NCBI GenBank assembly: GCA_002794785.1
Contig: NBBA01000001.1
Span: forward strand, 2,046,001 to 2,110,000
Length of the DNA: 64,000 bases
Source of the DNA: Coniferiporia sulphurascens
Taxonomy: Eukaryota > Basidiomycota > Agaricomycetes > Hymenochaetales > Hymenochaetaceae
Reading direction: 5' to 3'
This document shows positions 37,720 through 48,900 of the stretch, piece after piece (within the stretch, counting starts at the first letter, position 1; each line of letters begins with the position of its first letter). Both the position numbers and the translations under genes were made by a program. The notes under the pieces were generated by a model. It was not told where the DNA came from and made no database searches. It saw only the letters and a list, made by a program, of their open reading frames with translations.

Positions 37720-39359
37720 ATGTACGGCATAATGTTCAAAAAATACATTTCCGTGTCAGCGCCTTCGATGCGGCGGTACCTGGCTACTCATGCTCCTGCG
37801 CCTGCTTCCCCCCTCCCGACGCGCCATGACTGGACGAAGCAGGAGATCCAACAAATATACGACACACCCCTTCTCGGTCTTATTTTTCGTGCAGCTGCGG
37901 TGCACCGAGAACACCATGACCCAAGCAAAGTTCAGCTTTGTACGCTGATGAATATCAAGAGTGCGTAAACTCCTCAGATAAAATATTTGACCGCCTATTT
38001 TTACGTTTGTCCTTCGTAAACTTACTTAGCCGGAGGCTGCACCGAAGATTGTCAGTACAAATCAAACTACCGCATCGCTTGATCTCGTAATTCGAAGCCG
38101 CTGACGTCATCTGTACAGGCAAGTACTGCTCGCAATCCTCGCGTTACTCGACCGCGACGAAGGCGGACCGTCTCGTGGACATTGAGCCTGTGCTCGAAGC
38201 CGCTCGCAAGGCGAAGGAAAATGGAAGCACACGGTTCTGCATGGGAGCAGCATGGCGGGACCTCGCTGGCCGTAAACGTGGCTTCGAGCGCATACTGAAG
38301 ATGGTGCGCGAGGTACGCGGGATGGGCATGGAAGTATGTACGACGTTGGGTATGCTGTCGCCTGCGCAGGCTAAACAGCTGAAAGAAGCGTCAGTATTTC
38401 TGAATGTTCGCCACAAATATTCCCTATAACTGGATTTGCAGCGGTCTGACTGCATATAATCACAATTTGGATACTTCTCGCGAATTCTACCCTCAGGTGA
38501 GCAAATAATGTTTTATTTATAAGACCTTTATACCCACTCATAGCATCCAGGTCATAACCACACGATCGTACGACGAACGCTTGGATACCATTGCTAACGT
38601 CCGTGATGCGGGCATCAGTGTCTGCTCAGGCGGGATTTTGGGACTTGGGGAAGCGAAAGAAGATCGCGTTGGGCTAATCTGGGAGGTTTCAAAGTATGTC
38701 CCCAAGGGTTTTATTTAAAACCCACGTCTGAATGATGCAGTATGCCGGAACATCCTGAGTCGTTTCCTGTAAACGCCTTGGTTCCTATCCCTGGCACTCC
38801 TATGGAATCCAATGAAGTGAGTCTGGAGCTGATCGGACAACTCGGGGATTCTAACGTGTGCTATTTTAGCCTGTATCTGTGCACAACTTGATCCGCACGA
38901 TCGCGACTGCACGTATTGTATTGCCAACGACGATTATCAGATTAGCTGCCGGCCGACAGACTCTGGCCGAGTCGGAACAGGCAATGTGCTTCCTTGCTGG
39001 GGCGAACGCGGTCTTCACGGGCGAGCAAATGCTAACGACGCCATGTACGTCGAGAAATTCTGTTAGTCCATTCGGAAGACAGGCTGAAATTTTTTTTTGT
39101 TGTCGTATGGGAATTTGCAGGCTCACCATGGGACGAGGTGAGTTTTTCCTTGTTCTTCCTGACGCAGCGTGTTGAAGTCGCTTTCCCTCAGGACAAAGCG
39201 ATGATGGAACGCTGGGGCCTGGAAGGAATGGGGAGCTTCGCACAGGCGAGTGTTTCCAGAAAAGAAAAGGCGCGTTGGAGCGCAGCAGATGAAGGCAATA
39301 TAGATGTCAAAGTGAAGGAGGAGGAAGAGACACAGAGTGCTGTGATACCAGAAGCATGA
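37720..39359 (+). CDS. BIO2: Biotin synthase (radical SAM)
   Basis: Nine exons: 37720-37960, 38030-38050, 38119-38389, 38442-38496, 38551-38693, 38741-38816, 38870-39044, 39121-39137, 39192-39359, giving 388 aa. It inserts sulfur into dethiobiotin in the mitochondrion, the last step of biotin synthesis. The radical-SAM Cys triad is C84-x3-C88-x2-C91 in GGCTEDCKYCSQS, which spans exon 2 (21 nt) and exon 3. Further family segments are [50 protein letters not shown] and RLAAGRQTL. The N-terminus is a basic, Ser/Ala-rich mitochondrial presequence. Another ATG lies 12 nt downstream of the one chosen. The last 50 residues are an acidic/basic tail beyond the core. A 17-nt exon encodes SPWDE. Confidence 0.94.
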
Positions 39360-40016
39360 GTGTTGTCGCGTGCACCGAGGGACCCGTCGAGTGTTCTGTT
39401 CGGTGGGCATTGTGGCGTATTCTGTATGGAAAGTAAGGAATAGAATGTAGCGGGGTGTATGCGTCGGCCCTGGGGGTGTGCCTTGGCGTGTCAGTCTATG
39501 GGGGAAGCGCTGCCCCGGTGGCTGAGCCCGCTCAAATAGACGCTGTCAATATTAAATTGCTGGACATGCAGATCCGACTCTTCGCTCGTCACGGTTAATA
39601 TTAATAATTCCTCTCAGCCGCACCGCCCACGCCTCTCGACAGTCCCCGACCCAAGCTCCGCTTCGATGTTAACGCCTCGTCCGTCCCAGTCCCCAATATG
39701 CGCTGCTGATGACTATTAACTCGATATCCCTATTAGCTTTCGGGATTACATATTCACTGTCCATCCCCACCACGGCCAAATTAAATCATCCTTGTTTGTT
39801 ATCTTCCATGCTATGGATTCCATGACCCTAGGTTTGTCCTGGCGTCCTGAACGCACCACTTTTTGAAACAGTGTCGGCCCCGGTCATGTCTTTATTTAAT
39901 GGCCACTCTCGGATCTTACAAATCCTCCCCGGCTGGTGCTCCTGCTTTCTTGCGCCCGTCCGAGTTAAACTCATCAAAAGCCTCGTTCAAAATTCGTCAT
40001 CACTCTTGCCGTCAAC
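39360..40016. other. Intergenic gap between BIO2 and the Rex4-like gene
   Basis: BIO2 3' UTR and the promoter of the Rex4-like gene. No coding sequence supported. Confidence 0.5.
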
Positions 40017-41335
40017 ATGTATCCGGGGGACGAGGCCTCAGGATCATATCCAGACGATACACAGTTCTATCTTTCCTCCCCGACGGACACTGCATCCTCT
40101 GGCTACTCTGAATTTGTCCCTGGCACACCGTGCGCAAGCAACAGCATCCCGAGCAGCCGGACCTCTGCGTCGAGCTTCGGCTCCGCGATGGGCTCGTGTT
40201 CGCAGCCATTTGTGGATCCGTCCAATTACCAGATACCTCAAGCCCCGACTATGAGGGCACGTCCACCACCACATGCGCCACATAGGTGAGCGGGCGTACT
40301 ATGGGCGCACACATAAGAAAATAAATAACCTACTTTCGTTCACACATCTGACCTCTTTATGCCATATACCAGATATGTCGCGCTCTCCACCCAGTACGTT
40401 TACGCGGAAACACATCGCATGTCTATGTTGGCGTGAGTATCCACATATTTACTTAGTCCCTTTCTGTCGCCACCTTACCCACAAAGTTGCTTCTATTTTT
40501 TCGTTTCTTTTACAGGAGGGTTGCTATTACCGACTATAGGGGAAACGTCCTCTATGACACCTTTGTGCGTCCGACGTCAGTACTACTCAAACACTTGAAT
40601 TCGAGCCATCCTCGACTCCTTGCATACGCGATATCGAGTCTCGAGCATCGACGTTGATTGCGTATGGGTTAGGCACCAGGTCACAGATTGTCGCCCTCTT
40701 ATTACTGGATTGCAAATGGAACATTTGTTTTTACCGTCTGGTAGGTCTACACCGCGGAATTTCTCTTACTACTTAATTAAATATATTCTTTCTTTAGCAT
40801 CGGAGATAGCGATAGTTCGGGAGCATGTTTTGGCGATCACGCGCGGCAAAATCATCATCGGACACTCGCTGTGGATTCACCTTTCGGCGAGTTATTTTCA
40901 GGACGATCCTGAACCCGCATATAGACAGTTATATCTAACTCACAGCCTTTTTATTCCCATTTCAATATTTGCAGCTTCTCGGTATGTGCCACCCCGCCAT
41001 AGATACGCGCGACGTTGCTCTTTTTCTTCCCTTCCACCGGACTCTCCGTTCCTTCACTGTCACTCCTCTCAAGACACTTGTCTCGCACTTAATGCGCAGG
41101 AAAATAGGACAAACTTACGAACATCCGGTGAGTTCTTAGACATGTATATGAGATTAATTCAATAACGAATTGACCGTTTCTTTTTGACAATTGCACCCGA
41201 CGTTGAAAGCTGGAAGACGCTCGCGCCGCGCTCGATCTGTTCCGCTCATACGAGGATCCCTGGGAGGACGAAATTAGGACGGGTGGGTGGCCATGCGCGC
41301 TCCCCCCTTCATCATTTAGTCGCTGTTTCTCCTGA
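40017..41335 (+). CDS. Rex4-like exonuclease-fold protein with degenerate catalytic residues
   Basis: Seven exons: 40017-40285, 40373-40432, 40516-40575, 40673-40740, 40798-40886, 40975-41127, 41210-41335, giving 274 aa. After a disordered Ser/Pro-rich 85-residue N-terminus, it follows the Rex4/DEDDh RNase order: RYVALSTQYVYAE, SMLARVAITDYRGNVLYDTF, VTDCRPLITGLQMEHL, GKIIIGHSLWIHLS, HPAIDTRDVALFLPF, LKTLVSHLMRR and LEDARAALDLFRSYED. In active members the first segment reads DCEMVG and the fourth carries Asp (HxLxxDL-type). Here these are STQYVY and HSLWIHLS, so the first two acidic positions look lost, while DTRD and the LEDAxAAL segment remain. Exon 5 to 6 needs a GC donor (GCGAGT). A pseudo-exonuclease or altered enzyme is likely. 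Confidence 0.75.
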
Positions 41336-41711
41336 TCTGGATACAACTGAGCCTGCCCGACTCCGAGTCGTTACCGTATTGACCGCATGCGTAGTACTCA
41401 CTGCAGCATGCACACAAGGTCGAACGTAGTATTTTCTTTTCATTCCCCTGGTCCAATCATTCGAACCACCTTATGTACTTATATCATTATCATAAACGGT
41501 TGTATTCTTAGAACATATTTGCAAACCGGGGGAAGATTCACCAAGCTTTCAAAAATATTAACGAGTGTATGTATTTATGCAAGTCTACTTCCCAAAAAGG
41601 ATGGATCTGATGTACCTAAACCCCAGCCTCGGGTTTGTCCTATCTTTAGCACCTTGATTTGCAGGCTCTGAGCCAAAGTCCACACTCGCGTGTTGCTTTC
41701 GTGACACTGAC
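41336..41711. other. Intergenic gap
   Basis: 3' end of the Rex4-like gene and promoter of the next gene. Nothing else seen. Confidence 0.5.
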
Positions 41712-42787
41712 ATGGCCGCAGAACAATCCTCCCAGGTTATCACCATGGGCCAGCCATCTACTAGCTACTCGATATACATGGACGGCGTCAACGGCAGGCG
41801 CCGACCTATGACGAACGGCGCCGGCCACACCGAGTACGGTTACCCGTTGTTCGCAACGTCCGACTCGGACGAGTCAGAGCTTCCTGCTGGTGTCTCGAGG
41901 GGAAATTGGGGAAGGAAGACTATGAAGGGGGCGCGCTGGGTGCGTAGGGGGAAGGCAGTGGCTTGGGGTCCAAGCAAGGGCGAATGGGAGGTGCGTAATT
42001 GCCTGTGCCTTGCACCGTGCGGCTATCTGACGAGGCCACACATAAAAATACGCTACATCTTCAGGCGGAGGAACGTGCACGGAAGCGATTGCGGCTACTG
42101 ACGGAGCCACCGCGCTCGCCGTCGCCACCGACGCTGAGCCACTTGCGTGAGACGAGCCCACCGCTGAGTGCTCCGTACGCCCGGTCGGCAGACGCACATG
42201 GAAGCTACGCGGCCTTCGTGCTTGACCCGGCGATGGCACATTCATATCGTACGCACCTGCTCGCGGACCTGCAGCAGACAGCAGAAAATCTAGCGCAGGG
42301 CGAAGCGGCGCTGACCCGCGCGCTGGGCCGGCTGTGGAAGGTCCTCAGCGAGGAGGAGGAGATGGCAGGTGACGGGAGCAGGGACACAGAGGGGACAGGT
42401 GCAGCGAAGCGCGAAGAGGGAGAGTATGAGGATGATGACATGTCTGAGCGCGGGCAGAGGCTGGCACGGGCGCCGGACGTGACGCCGCCGTCGCACAAGC
42501 TGTTCCTGACGCCATTTCCGAACGGGGGAACAAACATGCTGGAGCCATCGCACTTTGGGAGCCCTCAAATGCAACTGGAGAACATGGAGAAGTCTTTTGG
42601 GACCCTCCGGGAGCTGCAGGACGATTCGCGAGAGTATGTGGAAAGGCTGGGGGAGATCCGGGAGAGCCTGGGAGACGTGCGGAGGCAGCGGGATGTGCTG
42701 TGGACGAAGATACGGGAGCAAGCGCTGGAGGAGCTGAAGACTGTCGAGCAGCAGGATGTGGATGCAGATGCAGATGCCGAGCTCTGA
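41712..42787 (+). CDS. Putative Rxt2-like N-terminal-domain protein
   Basis: Two exons, 41712-41990 and 42065-42787, give 333 aa. Near residues 60-95 the segment SRGNWGRKTMKGARWVRRGK followed by VAWGP resembles the NRGNKLK-type N-terminal domain of Rxt2, a subunit of the Rpd3L/Sin3 deacetylase complex. It continues into a basic region (AEERARKRLRLL) on exon 2. The C-terminal half has two coiled-coil-like stretches (about 160-190 and 265-320) around an acidic linker. This fits a scaffolding subunit, but the similarity is recognised by eye over a short segment only. RPD3 itself lies 16 kb downstream. Confidence 0.55.
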
Positions 42788-42983
42788 GCGTGCTCAAAAA
42801 TATTTATTGTATTTTATTGTATGTTTCTCTATAAAAACCGTGATCGCTCGGGTGTATATATTGGTAGTAAGATGACGTATAAGCATGACTGTGGCGGTGC
42901 TACCTCAGAAGGTCTTGGTTTCTCAGCGGTAGATTTAAACTCTCCATACATGTTTCTCCCTCCTACTTGAATATTCGCACACA

Positions 42984-45900
42984 ATGAATTCAACTAGACA
43001 ACACCTCCCAGACATATCAAGGCTGACGATAAACGGCTACCATGATCCTCCGCCGGTCGATATTCCTGATGATATCGCCCACCCGAGCGTCAGCGACCCT
43101 GCCGCAGAGCGTCTCAAGACCTATGTCAAGAGCCTGCCGTACTCGGTCGAGCCAAACTCGCACATGCAAAACATGCTCGACTTCATCCTCACCCGCCTTG
43201 TTCAATGCGTGCGCGCAAAGGACTTCGACCCGGGATTTCTCCAGTGGGATAGCATGCTATCTTAGTGAGTGCTTGCGTTGTCTATTATTACCCGTAGGAG
43301 CGCTCACGCAGCGCACGGCACTAGTTGGTCCATGCTAAAATACCCGATGCCCAAGCCCAAGCGTATCGCACTCGTAAAGCTTTACTACGAGCTTGCTGTC
43401 ATGCCAGGCCTGCCATCAAATGTCTTGGCCGTCGTCGCAGAGGCGCTGAGCTACTTTACCCGCTCGAAGGATAAACTGTCCATTGCAGATGTGCGTCTTC
43501 CTTGGAAGCCCATCTATAAGCTCCTATCAAAGGAACTGTTTTTGAGCAGGCGAAAGTTTGAGATCAAGTTCGTCCTGGTAATTCATTCGTTTTCCTGTCT
43601 ATGCTCACCGAATGCCATTTGTGAACGTATTTTTCCTTCTTCTCTTGCCGCCCCGTTCAGCCAATTGCCTGCGTACATGGGCTACATGCTCGATTCCGTG
43701 CGGCGATTCTTCCATCCCGCGGCAATTGATGAGATGCTCGAGACGTTCTTACTATCTATGAATGGAACCAATCTTAATGTGAGCTTCTATGCCGCTCGCT
43801 TATAGGATTTGCTCACATTCACAAACAAAAAGAGCGTATTAGCGTCCGAATATTATTTGCTAACGTTTCTACCGCTGACACACCCTCAAACTTACTTGCC
43901 TATGCTCTTCCGCGTGTGGGAGTCAATGAACTCTTACAATTTCGACGAGCGGATGTTGTACTTCCTTGCCCAACTCGCAGAGAAGCATGTCGACCCTTCT
44001 GTGAGCGATCCGGCAAATATTACGGAGCTACCGGATGATGCGCGCTCGGAGGACGAGGGCAGACCGAACTGGTCAACAGAAGATTTGAAGCAGGATGGGC
44101 CTTGGCAAGGTATTCACAAGGACGTTGGCATATTCACGGAGAATGAGTGGAACCTAATTATGGTTAAATGTCTTGCGTCAATGGGTTTGCCTGCTTTCCT
44201 CCTTTTCTTACAACCGAAAAGTAACGGTGAATTGTCAGAGATCCCCTTGGCAGATACCGGTTCCCTAACGACGGGGCCCTCCGTTGATAACCAAGCGGGT
44301 TTTGAAATAGGTCGTCTACGCAAATCGACCTGGCGAATTTGTGCGTACTTAGAAAAAAATTACATGTCGCGTGTCCTTACTTCCTCGTCCATCGTCTAGT
44401 TTCCCTAGCACGGATTATAGTATACTCAATGGAGCCAGACAGCATACCTATTCCACCATCCGGCATATCTACACCATGGACTTCTGGATTTATGACTCCC
44501 GAGTCAGATAACAATTTGGGTGATTATTTGTCTGCACCCCTGGGTGGCAGGCCTCGCGCAAAGATGCGGACCTATTTAGCAGGATCGAAAGCTCTCGACT
44601 CGCTCGCTCGACTGATAATGTCGACAGAGAGTTTCTTTCACCCGAACAATTCTGGATCTTGGACGGCCGATGTATGCGCTTTTGTATGCATGTTTATGTT
44701 GGGGTTTTTGCTGATGAGTCAATCTTCTGTCAGTTAAGTGCATTCATTAAACATATTGTTTACGAATTCAACAAACGTAAGTACAATTTTTTTCACCATA
44801 ATCTTTGCTTTGCTTAGTTTGGTTTAGGCTGGTTTGAGGAGCAGCAACCCGAGTGTAAGACGCCAGTGGTGGGTTGATTCTTACCTCGACCAATCTTTCT
44901 TTGTGGGGTGTAGAATTCAACCTGGTTTTATGACAGCACCGCCGTCTTACACGGACTATGAAGCGCGAACTCGTGAAATGTTTGCGAACCGTCGCCCTGC
45001 TTGCCATGTTCTCGCGTGATTCCACGACGGTATCAAACATCCAGAGCTGTATGAAATCCATGACGGTGATGGAGCCGGATTTGATATTACATCCGATCCT
45101 GGAGCGTGCTATCCCCTCCCTGGAAGCACTCGTTGAAACTCAGCGTACGACTGCTGTCATCAAAGCATTAGGGGCGGTTGCACTCGCTCTGGTGTCTAGG
45201 GAAATTTACTATCCTGGCGCTAGGCATCTAGTACAGATCCTGGAGTTATTGATTCCCGGTATAGACTTGGTATGTACTCATTATGCAATTCTACGTCGAG
45301 GCAAACGGCCTAACAAGGTAATCGCAGAATGACCCGACGAAGACTGTTGGTTTGCGCAACTGTTATTTACACGCTACCTTGGCTTACATTTTTCGTAGCT
45401 TTGCACCACCGCATTCCTCGTCGAGATCTCGCAATACATCAAGTTTGGCGACCTTACCACCACCGAAGACAAGCCTGAGTCTACCACCGACACAGAGTCA
45501 CCGGCGGAGACCCGTCGGATGGGGTTTGAACCGCCTTCGGAATTGAAGCCCAGCCTGACGTTCATGGACACAGAGGCTGACAGCGGCGAGCCCGAGTATA
45601 CCCTGACTCCTGCAGAAGAAGACGCACTTCTGCGGGAGAGCACAGCCAGCTTTGCGGACTGGATATCCAGTTTCATACACAGAGTCATCCTTCTACTGGA
45701 GAATCTCCCGGAAGAAGGTACAGATGGCACTCTACGAGGCGGCGAATCAGAAGGTAAGACTCTTTTTTTTGACAACAGGATAACCCTTTCTGATCTTTGC
45801 TCTGACCTCTGCAAATGCGTAGCGCAAGTAATTGATGCTGTAGCAGGCGCCTGTAGCCAGATCTGCGTCCACTTGTCCGACTCATTGTTCGACCTTGTTT

Positions 45901-48900
45901 TGAACATGGTCTTCGACTACGCAAGTACAAATGTACGGTCTAATGCCGTGCGCGCTGTGCACCAGCTTGTCGAGTGTATGGCGAATGCGAACCCGACGAA
46001 GACACTTGCTAAATTCATGCCTTTGTGTACACGCAACATCGTTGTCGAGCTTGAACACGGCGCAAGTTCGCTGCGGACGACATCGACATCAAACCCTATT
46101 CCGTCTGATGCAACACTGCACTGGAGTATGTTCCTCAGGTCCTTCCGTCCCTTTACCGTTTAAATTGGCTAATACCTCCCTAGATCTGGCAATCCTGAGA
46201 GGCGCGATGCATAAGTGAGTGACACGCTTCCAGGTACTTTTTTGTAGCATGACAGAGCGCTTTCTCTCCAGTGACGGCAAAGCGGCAAGACACTTTCCTT
46301 GCTGTGAAGTCAATAAATACTCATTTTTGGTTAATGATCTAGGTTCTGAAATATAGCAAGGAGCTTCTCGACCTGTTCCGCGTCCTTCGTGATAAGACCT
46401 TCTCAAAGAGGGGTTATTCCTGGAGTGGAAAACTCTTGTCGAGTGTATTGCTCACGTTAACTCACACTTATCCGCTTGAAAATAAATTTGTTAACCCAGA
46501 TGAATGGAATAGCGAAGGTACTTACCCGGTAATACTCGCTTATGATTCGCTCTTATTCCGTAGATTTCCGCAGGAACCATCATAAGTACTGGGGCAAGCT
46601 GTACAAACCAGAGGAGATTCAAGTGAGCGCCGATTTATGACCCTGATATTCAGCTTCTAACAGCGGGCGGAACTTGAGATGTCCTGGCACGTCCCTTGTA
46701 CAGAGGAAGTTGACTTTGCTCTGAGTCTGTTCCGCGATTTGGTTGAACCTACTCTAGGCATGCTGGAAAACCTTCTAGACACGCGTAGGTGACATGATTC
46801 TTTGTGACATTTTGGTACTAAAGGAGTATTCGCAGCTCCCGTGTCGCGAGACAGCGTGTGGAGGAATGACTTCTGCCGGTAAGCCCCTCGTAACAGCGCG
46901 GACCATCCTTTATCGAAAACTGAGTGAATATGAAGATATCTTACACTCGTGAAAAATGCCTTCTCCGGCACTCCAACATTAGTGCAAGAGAAGTATAGTG
47001 CGGAACAGCTGCAAGAAAGCTGTAAAACATCCGACATCTTGTAGGTACTTCGGTTACTTATCAAGCGGTTCTGATTTTGTTTATCCACCCAGCAACGAAC
47101 TTCCCGAAATGATAGGGCATCTCGACCCACTCAAATCGTGTTTTGTACTTACGGATACGTCGGATCCCCGCCACAAATATCTCTCGGACCTCCGCCGTCG
47201 CTTCGGGTTCTTCCTTCGCAACGCGTCGTCTTCCCTACGCCAACAAGGCGAGGAAAACACGGTTGACGCTGTCCACGTCTTAGTGGGTGTTGTCCCACCC
47301 TCTGTGCATCGGTTAAAGTCCTGATTGTGGTGATATAGATTCGGGCAATTCGTACATTTGCCATCGAATACGGGGATAATAAGGATAGGTAAGGTCTATG
47401 CCACCGATTTCCACGGTGTTATACTGAGTGAGTATTGTTAGTTATTTCTCGCAGAGTGATCAGTATTCGACTGAGATCGGGCTGTCGCGACTGTATGCCA
47501 AGCAGAAAGTGTGGCCGAGGGCCGTTCTCGTACGAAGAATAAGGTGAGCCAGGTCGGTAGTTCGGTGGCCGGAGTTGTCTTACGGGACCTTTCTTTAAAG
47601 GCGGTATAATGCCGCACGATTGCGATGGAACACAATTGAACGTATGCGTGGCGAACTCGAAGATTCGTTAATTGACGAGCTTGTGGAATGGTCAATGTGG
47701 CACTATTCAACAGGTAAATCCGTTCTACAAAGTCATCTCAAGCAATACTGACGAATGGTTCAGTCCGGGAGTACGTTAGTATGGCCCCTAGGTGCAGGAT
47801 ATAGACTGACCTATTGACCTATTCACAGGTCTGCTCAGTCCTTACTCAATTATTTCTGTGCCGTGCGTCCCCTTATAGAGGGATTTGTTCATATGAAGTT
47901 AACTAATATCATATCTGTATCCCACCTTTTCTCAGACATTCGACGGTGTGAGACGCCGCTGCTTGCCTAAGCTCATAAAATGCATCGCACCTGGAGATGA
48001 AGAAGATCGCATCAAAGGAGCACTCTATTCGCTGAATATGCCAGTTTTCAGCAAGTTTTTCCATGCTATTACATGCAACTTGTGCTTACGATCCCTTAGC
48101 AAAATATGCTGTTGTGGAGCCTGCATACAGGGTTGAATTTCTGAAGAGCGTCTTCAGTTGTCAGTCACTGAAAGACGTATGTATACGTATCGCTTATTAA
48201 CACTTGTACTTACTTCATGCACTTCTAGCCCTCTTTGCAGGATTGTGCCGCTGCTTTGATTGATAACTGTAAGGTTCATATTACACGAGTTTTTCCTTGT
48301 ATTTAATCCTCACTTTCTAGGTCTTGCTAGTGTGTTTGAGCCGACGGTTATAGTATTTTCGGTAGACAGTTCAAGGATGGAATTCGCCGCAAAGAACCTC
48401 GAAAAACTCTTGACACCAAGCTTCAAAGACGATGATTTAACGGACCGATGTATGCGACATCGGCTTCTTCGAACTAAAATATACAACGAGACCGTAAAAC
48501 AAACGGTAAGCATTCTGAAAATGTATAACGTGCCAGAAGCATCTGACGGATCGACGTGAAGGTGGATACCGTTCTTAGTATCGCGAAGAATCCGAATACG
48601 CACTGGCGATATGCAATTGTTGCTCTGCGAATACTTCGCACCCTGATTCGCCGAGACCAACCATTGACTGCGGAACAAATGAAGTACTTCCTGGACATGA
48701 CACATGACTCTCATCCCTCAATAGTGAGTTCATGGTAATAAGGTCAAGCCGGGTCTATTAACCTACCTGCTCTTTCCAGCGCTATGTACGCGATAAACGT
48801 TGTACTTGTTGTGTTAACTACTAATTCTTTCGTTTCCCCCGAAATCTACAGTACGCGCAACGGGCTGTTATGAAGAGTTTGCGGCATGTAAAGTTGCGAA

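Noticed and set aside
43261..43330. Apparent frameshift early in BLM10
   Set aside because: Explained by a normal intron (GTGAGT ... ACTAG, 43265-43324) that joins the frames in phase.
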